From NCBI GenBank assembly GCA_020152595.1, contig JAIGNY010001587.1, positions 411,501-475,500 of the forward strand: DNA of 64,000 nucleotides, in the 5' to 3' direction. The translations under genes were made by a program, and so were the position numbers. Origin of the DNA: Chiridota heheva (lineage: Eukaryota > Echinodermata > Holothuroidea > Apodida > Chiridotidae). Below the pieces are notes generated by a model. That model saw nothing but the letters and a program-made list of their open reading frames with translations. It was not told where the DNA came from and ran no database searches. Shown piece after piece: positions 13,489 to 64,000 of the stretch (within the stretch, counting starts at the first letter, position 1; every line of letters starts with the position of its first letter).

Positions 13489-15705
13489 ATTATATTCTTG
13501 GCATCTTGAATGATGTCATACTATTATCTTTTTAGTCAAGATCAAGTTGCAGCACGCTTCAGACACTACGGGATATCTGCCTTTTGGAATATAGTTTATA
13601 ATATCTCTATTGGAATATGATATCCCAAATGAGATATCAAAACTGTTATCATTCCATTTAGGTACCAAGTTGAGCGTTCTCTTTCCATAATTTATGAATG
13701 ATTAATACAACTCAATTTTCAGTTTTCAACCAAAATCAGTTTTATAGAAAGTTTTACACTATCAATATTCACATTTTCAATTACACACCTTCCATTTGAT
13801 TTACCACTTTGGGTATGATTTGATGAATACTGCTAATCTTTGGTGAAATGACAGAAAACTACCTAGGCTTTTAATAAATATTCATAACTTGATGTGGAAT
13901 TTTCCTACTTGTACGCAAACCATTTGATTAATTAATTTCAAAAGTGCTGAAATATTCAAGTTGATATCCCAATGGGGTTTTATTTGATATCCCCAATGGG
14001 ATATTATAGCCCATTTTGGATATCAACACATAGTAAGATGCAGCTAATATCTTGATCGGGGTATAATAGCCCAATTGGCAGTTTATGCAGCACTGTCAGA
14101 CACAACTGATAACGTAACAAACAACATTATGGTGAGATTTCTTCAGGACTCTTCTCACAAATCTTATCTCAAGATTATCCCACAATTCTTTTTCATCAAA
14201 AACATTAATGACCTAATGTGGTTGAGCTGTTGCTTGATTGACACATTTGCAACATAGTTTGTTTGATGGCACCAAAACAGCGAGGGTCAAATTGTGCCGG
14301 AGAGGTAAGATCATTCCAGAGGTAGGAAGAAAAGAAAATTGGGGGAGACTGAGAGAAACACGGGGACCAGAAGCCAGGAAACTGGGATCGAAAGAAGAAG
14401 TGCAGGGGTGCAAAAGTAGAGAGAAGGGGGTCGGAGAGGAGGACTAAATATGGTTGCAGAGGGAAGCATGATTAAGGAAGGAGATCATTTATGTGGAGGG
14501 TTTTTCTGAAAGAGCCCGGCTATTGAGTTGTGGGGGACAAGAGAAGCTCTGGATATTAGACAAATTTCCTGGTTAAACATGTTCATCTCATATGACAAAA
14601 CATTCAACACAATGCAGCAGAGAGTATTCCAGCATTTCCTACCATCAAAGGAATATTACCGTGAATTTTAATTTTAATATTAAATAGGGGACTATGAAAG
14701 AAACAAATTGATGAAAAAACCATACTGATATGCTTTTTCCTTTTAGGAGTTATTGCGTTTTAAAGATTGCACGAGTGTGTTGAAAAGTGACCTCACAATG
14801 TACAGTGTGATGTCATAAAGGCAAATTCAAAACAATATTTCTATGAAAATTAATTTTCTCTTCCTAAATTACTGGAACCATTTGTTGTTTATTAATTGAG
14901 ATGGGGTATTACATACACTTCATAAGAATGTGCTTTGCCATCTGCTCATGAACCTTACACTCTAAGTAAAAACAAAATAGTGTATTGTTTGATAAAAATA
15001 CATAAGAAATGTCTTAATGGATTATTCCCATGGATTTTCATTTTTTCACAATTCTCTGAGAGTAAATTGTGCAGATGGGTAAGATTCTCCTAGCATATGA
15101 TTGGTCCATTACGGACAGGTGACTTTCGGCCATGTAACATTATGTAAATAGCTTTTCCAGAAATTGTCATTGGATGTCTGGAGTTGAATATCCTATCAAT
15201 AAGAGGCTTAAGTTTTGAGTACAATAGTTATGAATTCTGCCAAAAATAGTTTACGAGTTATCAAAGTTTCAAGGAATTTTCAATGTATATCAAATGTGTG
15301 ATTAGGTAGACAGTTCAAAATCTTATATGTAATTTGGACCTAATTATTGTTGATAAATGAACCAATGTCCATGGACCTATAATACAGATGTCATGCACGT
15401 CACAGAAAGTTTTTGCTGAAATCCTACAAAGAAAATCTTGTTACACAAAAATTATTTTAAAAAAAACAACTGTACATTCAGCACATAGAGGACAAAAGAC
15501 AATTTTGTTCTTGAAAATGAAAAAATCTTTGTAACATAACTTATGCACTAATTTTCGTGAATGCCTCTTTCTGGTGATCTATAAAAATCAATGTGTGATT
15601 GTATTTGATAAGTTTAATTACATCATAGAGAGAATATGAGGAATATGCCTGAATCACTCACAAACTAATAGTTGTACCTCTCAATATGAGAGTTATTACT
15701 TGTAA
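13489..15705. other. Repeat remnants, no gene recognised
   Basis: Near 13560-14060 GGGATATC/GATATCCC motifs recur (GATATCCCAAATGAGATATC and similar), suggesting an old inverted-repeat element. The segment at 14635-14705 recurs at about 18060-18125 (GAATATT(A/G)CC(A/G)TGAATTTT). The LINE 3' fragment is at 14264-14560. Confidence 0.45.
14264..14560 (-). mobile_element. 3' end fragment of the RNase H LINE
   Basis: It matches the LINE 3' UTR (GATGGCACCAAAACAGCGAG, GTCAAATTGTGCCGGAGAGG) and extends to AGTTGTGGGGGACAAGAGAA, which corresponds to the last coding part. Short ORFs here are by-products. Confidence 0.75.
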
Positions 15706-16247
15706 TAAAGGACTATGGACAGCTGGAGGCAACATGGGCTTAATTTGTTCAAATATGATCTAAACCATTGAAACAGCAAAAAATTACATCAAAATTGGTA
15801 AAAAAATGACCAATCACAGCATTTTTACCTTTTTGCTGTTATTGCACAATAATATGTGACACCAAAGGGGGAAGGATCCTTCAACATTTTTTGTAAAACC
15901 TGTGTTTTTATTCCTCTGTCAATGTTGTTTGAAATGTAGCATTGGACTTCAGAGAAATGTTTTCAGAACTTGGTCATATCCTGAATCATCATGTATCTAG
16001 AACAGACATTCTGAAATTCACAAGCAGCTGACTTTGGAGAACAGAATTTAAAAAAAATTACATAAAGATTTTGAGATGTGTTCCTCTCACTATATCACAA
16101 ATTCCGCATGAATTAACAAATCTTGAAACTTTGCTTAGTCATTACTTGAAAATTTAATAAGTTTTTTACAAATTGTAAAGACTGTTTTACCCAAAAATTC
16201 ATGCTCTTTCACATATCTTAAATCCGCTAGATGTCCATAGTCCTTTA
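15706..16247. mobile_element. Non-autonomous TIR element, copy 1 (542 bp)
   Basis: The ends TAAAGGACTATGGACA and TGTCCATAGTCCTTTA are perfect inverted repeats of 16 bp. A second copy in opposite orientation sits at 50932-51466 and matches over its full length. Non-coding and AT-rich. Confidence 0.85.
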
Positions 16248-16714
16248 ATATGATGTAAAACCACCACACTTACAACTAATGCTGTATGACATACCACCTA
16301 TTTGAAGCCCTTTATTTCGTACTTTTGAAAGCATCACCCATGCTACATAACACACAGGAAAATAACAAGTACACATCTGGAAGGTAGCATTTCCTCACAT
16401 ACCCTGCTTGCAGCTACAAAAATGATTCATGCTTGTTAGAAAAACTCCCAAAACCACAAAGTACGTCACATAGTACAGGATGAACAAGAGCTCCCCCACT
16501 GCGGACAATACATCTTATTGAATACAATTTGACCATTAAACAACGGCTACGGTAATATGACCAGTTTTTTTTCAGACACAAACTGCAACGGTGGGCGAAG
16601 GCAACGGACAGAGTACCGATTAGGCATTAAGCATCACTGCTGAATCTGATTGGATGAAAAAATTAAAGATGTGTAAGTTGATGGAGATTAAACAATGAAA
16701 AATGGGTACTGTTT

Positions 16715-16720
16715 TTTATT
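16715..16720 (-). promoter_or_regulatory. Candidate poly(A) signal for KIF2
   Basis: AATAAA on the minus strand, about 950 bp past the KIF2 stop codon. It is the first such hexamer I noticed downstream of the stop. Using it would place a TTAA-bounded MITE (17208-17403) inside the 3' UTR. No transcript evidence is available. Confidence 0.2.
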
Positions 16721-17207
16721 TCTAAAAGCTCAGCGATTGTTGGAAATAGCACAAACAAACATTACGTGGACATAAGCTGAGCCCAACAAACATTACATGG
16801 ACATAAGCTAAGCCCTAGTAAATGACAACCTGAGCTCGCACCCAAGGTCACTAACCTGTGCTATAAACAATTTCCCACAACTCTCACTTCTGCTCAATAA
16901 GTAACTTAATCTCCACACTCTGACCTCTGTGTGTTAACTTTACAGTGAGTTTACAAGAAGTTACATATTTCAAAATCTATTTTGGTGGTTTTAGATTTTA
17001 AGTACGTGAGAGATAAAGAAAGTTATGTGGTTGTTTTGGCAATTGTTATTTTCCACAAATAGCAACTCTCTTCTGGTAGCAGTGTATAGGTAATGTCCAT
17101 TAAAGGAATAAGTTTCTTAACCATGACAGAAACACTTTTTTAGAATTGAAGTCAAAATTGTTGATTTGTTAGAAATTTCTTGAAAAGCGAGGATTATTCT
17201 GGGGACT

Positions 17208-17403
17208 TTAAAGGAAAGGTATCGTCCCATACATAAATTATCAATAACACACGTAGGCTTTTATGTTCTGTCCGGTGAATGTGTGATCATTAACATCGCA
17301 GATATCTAGCAATCAATAAGGAAAATTGAAAACCGGAATTGACGTTGACAGCTCGACGGCATTCACTTTTGAATTGATTTACAGGACGATATCTTTCCTT
17401 TAA
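17208..17403. mobile_element. Short TIR element (196 bp) just 3' of KIF2
   Basis: The ends AAAGGAAAGGTATCGTCC and GGACGATATCTTTCCTTT form an 18-bp inverted repeat with one mismatch, bounded by TTAA on both sides. It is non-coding. Typical of a MITE with a TTAA or TA target. Confidence 0.75.
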
Positions 17404-17668
17404 AATATATTGGCACGTGTGTGCAACAGTACTGATAGACGAATAGCCTAAAAAAAAAAATCTATATATGACCCACATTCAGTAACAACATTTAATGTGT
17501 ATTATTCCCAGTTTGACCAAAATTTCCATCAATTAAGTGAAGAAAAATTTGCTGCAATAAACTTGGATAAAAAACACGAACAAAGTGATGACAAATGTGC
17601 CTCCATTCATTCAAGATTCACCTCAGTTGACCTTGAATGCAGCAGAAGCACAAATTACCTGATTCTTT

Positions 17669-58775
<41,107 letters not shown>

Positions 58776-59249
58776 TCATTTTCTGTACTTCATAATACAA
58801 TATATCAAATATTTGTTGATCACAATTTGCATTATTAGCAGAACAATGTCAATCAATGAAGTAAATAAAAAATATACTTGCAACACCTAAGAATTTATAA
58901 CAAGCTTACAAGCACAGGCAATGCTCTAACTACTGTAGGTCTAAAAAGTTATGTAATATTTTCTATGCCGCTTGCGGGTGTAGCCCGCAATGCGTGAGTA
59001 ACATGCATGCCCTAATGACATGGGGCCCAGCCTCCAGGGACCTGGGCACAGGATATTTCTTCCATGCAACTAAAAAGAGAAAATTGAGACACTTATTTTG
59101 AAGTCTTCCAAGTTTGTTTGTTTGTTTTGCATTTTTGAGCACATGCCAGGGAAAGCACATGCAAGTCACACTTGACTTGTTTTCAGTGTGGACCCAAAGA
59201 ATTTGTCAGGATGGGAAGTGAATGAACACCAGGTAACACCCTGCTCCTT

Positions 59250-59505
59250 TTGAGATGTGTTCAGAGAACCAGGCAGGGGGTGAATCTCCAACCACTGGGA
59301 CAGACAGCTTTACCTCCCCTCCAAAGGAAGGTGAGCGCCACCCAACAATTGGCCACTTTTTGCGCTTGATGTCCGCATATATCGTTCTGCATTTATGTGG
59401 AAAAATCGCTGGTCAAATCCCTGTAGGACTCGAACCTGGGATCTCCAGCATCTCAGTTGTACACTAAAGCCGACTGAGCTACCTGCCTCTCCTAGTGTCT
59501 TAATC
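59250..59505 (-). mobile_element. tRNA-derived SINE, fourth type
   Basis: On the minus strand the head reads GGCAGGTAGCTCAGTCGGC (A box) and AGGTTCGAGTCC (B box), strongly tRNA-like. The body extends left, with ACCTCCCCTCCAAAGGAAGG on the plus strand. A true tRNA gene is unlikely because the acceptor stem does not close. Confidence 0.6.
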
Positions 59506-59904
59506 AAAATCAAGTAAGACCCAGTCATTTACATAAGATCACCAGTAAATTCACACTATTGGGGGTGAAAATACCATTCACTAAAATATACTGAGTGTTT
59601 TTGTAGTAATTCATTGATGAGTTGTGCAGATAAATTTGATAGAGATTGCAAGAAATGGCTGTTATAAGTCTAAAAGTGCCTTTCAGACTATCATAGTACT
59701 AGCTATTTTTTTAATGATATTCATGGCAATAGGTTTAACAGGCTTCATGACCAGGGGCTAATGGGAAGAGCTTTTTAACAAGCAAAAATCAACAAAATTT
59801 GAGGTTTACACTATCCCGCTTAAGACATAATTATCAAGAAACACGAAGTAAACTACGTCATTCAGGAGGGGGGGAAGAGGAAAGGGGGAGGGTGAGATAT
59901 CAGA

Positions 59905-62900
59905 TCATGTTTGTTTGTTTGTTTGATGAGGTCTTAACGGCACCACGACAACGAAGGTCAAATTGTGCCTGAGAGGTCAGACCATTTTAGAGGTAGTAAG
60001 GAAAGAGACCAGGGGAAGAATGAGAGAAATTCAAGAACAAAAGCCAGAAAGCTGTGATCGAGAGAGGAGGTGCATGGGAAAAACTAAAAACAGAGTAGAG
60101 AGGGGGTGGAAGAGGAGGATTAAATATGGTTGTAGAGGGATGCATGCTGAAGGAAGGAGACTATTTTATCTGGAGGATTTTTTTTTGGAAGAACTCAGCA
60201 ATTGAGTTGTGGGAGCGGAGAAGCTCTGGGAAGGTTGTACAGGGGGCAAGCAAGGAGAACGTGTTGGACTGTAAGGATGCAGTGGCAATTGTTACAGAGG
60301 GGTTGGGGGAACCAATAAGGAGGTGGGAGTGAGTGAGGTGGGTGTGACCAATTCTAAGACGGGTAATATGAAGCGTTGTCGATACGAGAAAGGTTGTTGA
60401 TGGTGGATTTGATCGGGATTGTGGGCTGGATAACATGGAGTTTGTTATCAATTTGGAAGTTCCATAAGGTTTGCCAGCGGTCACGAACAAGAGAAGCGAT
60501 AAAGCGGTTTGATGTCAGAGAGGGTTTTGGGAAAAGGGAAGGGAGGAGGTTAAGGGCAAGCTTAGCGGCTGTATCAGCCCTGTCATTGCCAGGGATGCCA
60601 ACATGGCTGGGTATCCAGAAGAAAAGAACACTTTTCCTGCAGAGGGTGGGAGAAAAGAGTTTCCGGAGGAGGAGGTGGCAGGTGAGGTTATCCCATTTAA
60701 GATTGAGTAATGAAGTAAGAACAGCCTTAGAGTCAGAGAAAATGGCAAAGTGACTAAGAGGAGAGTACTCAATAAAGTTGAGGGCGAGGAGAATGGCCTT
60801 AGCCTCGGCTGAAAAGATGGATGAGTGGTCAGGAAGTCTGCTACTGAGGGTGATGTCTTGGATGATGGCAGCAGCAGCTGTCTTGTTGCCTTCCTTGGAG
60901 CCATCAGTATAGATAGAGGTGTAATTTGAGAGTTGGTCTTTGATTTGGTTGTGGAGATTGATGAAGAGATTAGGGTGAGTTTGAGTTTTGTTATAAGTGG
61001 AGAGGTCTAGGTGGACAGAAGGAAGGGGGTGGCCCAAGGCGGAAAAGTGGGCCAGGAATAGGTGCCGAGAGTGGCGGGGTTGATGCCAAGTTGAAAGAGG
61101 TCTGATTTAATCGTAAGCTGAAGGGGGCGATAGGGTTTTAGTCCTATCAAAGAGGGAGGAGAAATTGGGGTACCTAATGAGGTTGTAAACAGGGTTCTGA
61201 GTGTTGGTGAGGACTCTAAAAGCATAGAGAGGCTAAGCTTTTACATCTAAGTAGAAAGGGGTTCGTTGGCTTCAACATGAAGGCTAGTGATTGGGGAGGT
61301 CCTGTAGGCTCCTAGACAAAGCCTGAGGGCTTCATTTTGGATGGTGTTAATGTGGTTGAGGTATGAGTTGTGAGCGACACAGTAAACAATATTGCCATAG
61401 TCAAGCAGCACGAATGGTGAGCCTGAAAATTTTGAGGAGAGCATGGCGGTTCGCTCCCCAAGTAGTGTTGGAGAGCAGTCGGAGGAGGTTGAGGGAGCTA
61501 TTGCATTTTAGTTTCAGGTTGGTGATGTGTGGCTTGTAGGTGAGCTTGGGGTCTAGAGTTAGACCAAGGAACTTTGTGTTTTCAACTTTAGGGATGCGAT
61601 TCCCATTGAGCACAAAGTTCGGGTTGGGGTGGAGGTTGTTGAAATGACAAAAGTGCATGCAGACTGTCTTGTCTTTGGAGAATCTAAAACCGTTATTGTT
61701 GCTCCAAACTTGCAGCTGATTGAGGCTGGTTTGAAGCCTATTTTCAACAATAGGAAAGCTAGGGAGGAGTAGAAGATGGTGAAGTCATCCACGAGGTACG
61801 TTTGATGCTGGGGCCAAGGTCATTCCCGATGTCATTAATGCTCAGGTTGAAGAGAGTGGGGGAGAGGATGCTGCCTTGGGGACGCCCTCTTCTTGGGGTA
61901 CGGCTTGGAGAGGGTGTGGCCAATACTGAACTTGGAACTGCCTGGGTGAGAGGAAGCTTTGAATAAAGATGGGAGGTGGCCTCTGAGGCCAATGGTGTGA
62001 AGTTTCCGGGTAATGCCGTATTTCCAAGTAGTGTCGAAAGCTTTCGAGGTCAAAAAATATGGCAATGAGGTGTTCCTTTTTGCAAAGGATTCCCGGATAG
62101 CGGTGTCGGCGTAATTAACTGGTCTAGGTATTGCGGCGTTTTGGAAGCCGCTTTGGTGAGAGAGAGGATTCTGTTGGTCTCGAGGAACCAGTTTAGTCTC
62201 TGATTAATGATCTTTTCCATAATTTTACAGAGACAGCAAGTAAGGCGATGGGTCGGTAGCTGGTGGGGTCGGTGCTATCCTTCCCGGTTTAAGGACGGGG
62301 ATGACAATAGCTGTTCTCCAGATAGGGGAAAGGAGTGTGAGGACCAAATGTGGTTGAAGATGGTGAGTAGGGTAGTGGTGGCTTTGATGGGGAGGTGTTT
62401 CAGAAACTGATAGGGGATGTTATCTGGGCCCTTGGAGGTGCAGCCAGCGTCGCTGATGGCTTGGTTTAATTCAGAAAGGGTGAGAGGGGTGTTGTAGCTT
62501 TCGGAGTTGTCAGAGGGAAAAGTGATTCTCCGGGCTTCATCGCAAGCTTTTTGATTTTGAAAGCATTGGAGTAGTTGGTCGAGGCCGAGATGTTGCTGAA
62601 AGAGGCGGCGAGGTGGTCAACGATGTCTTTTTTGCGGTGAGAAGGTCTCCATTCCAAGAGAGATGGGAGATGGAAGATTTGCCTACTCTGCCGTGGAAGC
62701 TGTTAACCATTCTCCAAATCTTCTTAGTGGGGGTGTTGGTGGTGAGAGAAGAGATAAAGTTGTTCCAAGTGTTGGTTTTACTGTCCTTGATAGTGCGTCT
62801 GGCCTTGCACGGCTGATGCGAAAGAGGTTAAGGTTATGGGTGGTCGGGTTAGTTTTAAAGTTCCTGAGGGCTCTTTTCCTGTTCTTGATGGCGGTTTTGC

Positions 62901-63960
62901 AGTCATCTGAGAACCAGGGGTTGGGGATGATTTGGGGTTTGGAGGTTTTGGGAATTGAGCAGGTGGCGATGTTGATAAGGATATTACTGAAGTTAGACAT
63001 GGGATCCTCATCCTCGAGAAGATGGGGAGAGGTGTGAGTCACAGAGGGTTTCAAAAAGGGACCAGTCAGCCTTGTCGAGGTTCCAGTTGGGGGTGTGCTC
63101 AGTGGGGATTTGAAGATTGGAGTGTATAAGAAGAGGGTAATGATCACTACCACAGAGGTCAGCAGTGACTCTCCAACTAAAGTCAGGGAGGAGGTTAGGG
63201 GAACAGATAGACAGGTCAATACAGGTGAGAGAGCCTGTGGCAGGATGAAGGTAGGTCGGGAGTTAGTGTTCAGTAAGGACAGGCTGTGCTGACGGAGAGC
63301 GTTTTCGATGAACTTGCCTCTAGGGGTGGTGGTATTAGAGCCCCACAAAGGGTTGTGAGCGTTGAAGTCACCAAGAAGGATGAAGGGGTGGGAAGCTGAG
63401 AGATGAGGTTGTTAAGGCTGGTTGGTTGAATGTTGGTGTTGGGAGGAGATAGATATTGCAGAGAGTGAAAGTTTTGTGGAGGAGATAGAAATACAGATGG
63501 CCTCAAGGTCGGTGTGCACACGAACAGGGCTGTGTGGGATATCGTGTCTAACGAGAATGGAGACGCCACCACAGGCCCTGTCAGCATCCACTTGATGTTT
63601 GTGATAGCAAGCAAAGTTGTTAAGGGAGTAATGGTCGGTGGTTTTCAAGAAAGTTTCTTGAAGGCAGAAGACGACCGGGTTGAAGGTGGAGGCCAGAAGG
63701 TCGATTTCTTCAGAATTGGCCTTAAGGCTCCTAATGTTCCATTGTATGATGTTGTGGGTGTTATTGTAATTGATTGTGGTGTATGCCATAAAGGAGGCGG
63801 GGGTTATCTGGAGGAAGATCTGCTGGGTCTGAGTTCGCTTGTTTTTTCTTTGGATTTGTTTCTTTGGGAGCGATTGTTTTGAAAATTGGGACGAGAAGTA
63901 TGATCGGTGTGTTCGTGTCGAACAATCCATACTCTCTTCAGTGTGGGTTTGGGAGGTGGG
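59905..63960 (-). mobile_element. Non-LTR retrotransposon (APE-RT-RNase H LINE), frameshifted
   Basis: Reading from right to left, an AP endonuclease region starts near 63789 (IIQWNIRSL at about 63750, CLQETFL, then GDFNAHN near 63370). The RT region spans about 62.2-61.2 kb, with PQGSILSPTLFNLSINDI near 61.89 kb, MDDFTIFYSS near 61.78 kb, KFLGLTLDPKLTYKPHI near 61.57 kb and LRLCLGAYRTSP near 61.32 kb. RNase H follows (YTDGSKEGN, IFSAEAKAILLAL, IFSDSKAVL, WIPSHVGIPGNDRAD) at 61.04-60.5 kb. The C terminus has LRIGHTHLTHSHLL, and a 3' UTR ends in a (CAAA)n-like tail at about 59909-59928. Domains lie in shifting frames, so it is dead. APE plus RT plus RNase H fits the I/Nimb/R1/Loa group; I cannot fix the clade. 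Any first ORF lies beyond the right edge. Confidence 0.92.
60354..61037 (-). pseudogene. LINE RNase H domain, open segment (227 codons)
   Basis: This is the longest intact stretch of the LINE at 59905-63960. It encodes a ribonuclease H1-like fold with the expected acidic residues in YTDGSK, SAEAKAI and SDSK, and the closing GNDRADTAAK. It is continuous with the C-terminal region only through a frameshift near 60.36 kb. Confidence 0.88.
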
Positions 63961-64000
63961 TTGTTTGTTGATTGGTTGTTTGTTGATAGGTTGTTTGTTG

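Noticed and set aside
59300..59500. Possible true tRNA genes at 59.4 kb, 20.8 kb, 22.05 kb and 8.9 kb
   Set aside because: A and B boxes are present but acceptor stems do not pair, and SINE-like bodies follow.

Overview
This window looks like a piece of a metazoan genome, AT-rich, intron-rich and crowded with repeats. The one confidently recognised host gene is a kinesin-13 (KIF2-type microtubule depolymerase) on the minus strand. Sixteen coding exons can be placed between 58747 (first visible exon) and 17669 (stop codon). All splice sites are GT-AG, every junction keeps the reading frame, and together they give 672 residues. Only the extreme N terminus (roughly 20-30 residues in relatives) is missing, and it probably lies beyond the right edge. 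The mix of a tRNA-derived SINE family, a DIRS-like element with inverted repeats, LINEs with and without RNase H, many short TIR elements and a THAP-domain exon suggests a marine invertebrate, perhaps an echinoderm or related deuterostome. That placement is an inference from general familiarity, not from a diagnostic sequence.

Layout. 1-17.2 kb: downstream of the kinesin gene, with no recognised gene. It holds three SINE copies or relatives, an (AT)n tract of about 228 bp, a 20-bp minisatellite (5.88-6.36 kb), a 25-bp minisatellite of about 1.6 kb (11.9-13.5 kb) and TIR elements. 17.2-20.7 kb: last kinesin exon, a 16-bp minisatellite, two abutting LINE remnants and a G-rich TTAGGG-like tract. 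20.7-26.8 kb: three tail exons, a 51-bp array made of exon end plus splice donor, a 17-bp array, a THAP exon on the plus strand and a 41-bp array. 28-32.4 kb: motor-domain exons (switch II and alpha4 region, switch I). 32.5-37.75 kb: a decayed DIRS-like retroelement with inverted terminal repeats. 38.1-39.8 kb: motor exons including the P-loop. 40.2-44.8 kb: possible long TIR-bounded unit containing a CCCACATGGCA minisatellite. 46.2-58.7 kb: N-terminal half of the kinesin plus several MITEs and an intact SINE. 59.9-63.96 kb: a frameshifted APE-RT-RNase H LINE on the minus strand.

The most striking observation is at 22.14-23.0 kb. The 3' end of kinesin exon c14, together with its 5' splice site, has been amplified into 17 tandem 51-bp units. 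Every unit keeps the same CAG|GTGAGG donor in the same phase, and the whole array is open in the kinesin reading frame. Using donor n instead of donor 1 would insert (n-1) x 17 residues into the kinesin tail without changing frame. This is a possible splice-donor ladder whose size would vary with minisatellite copy number.
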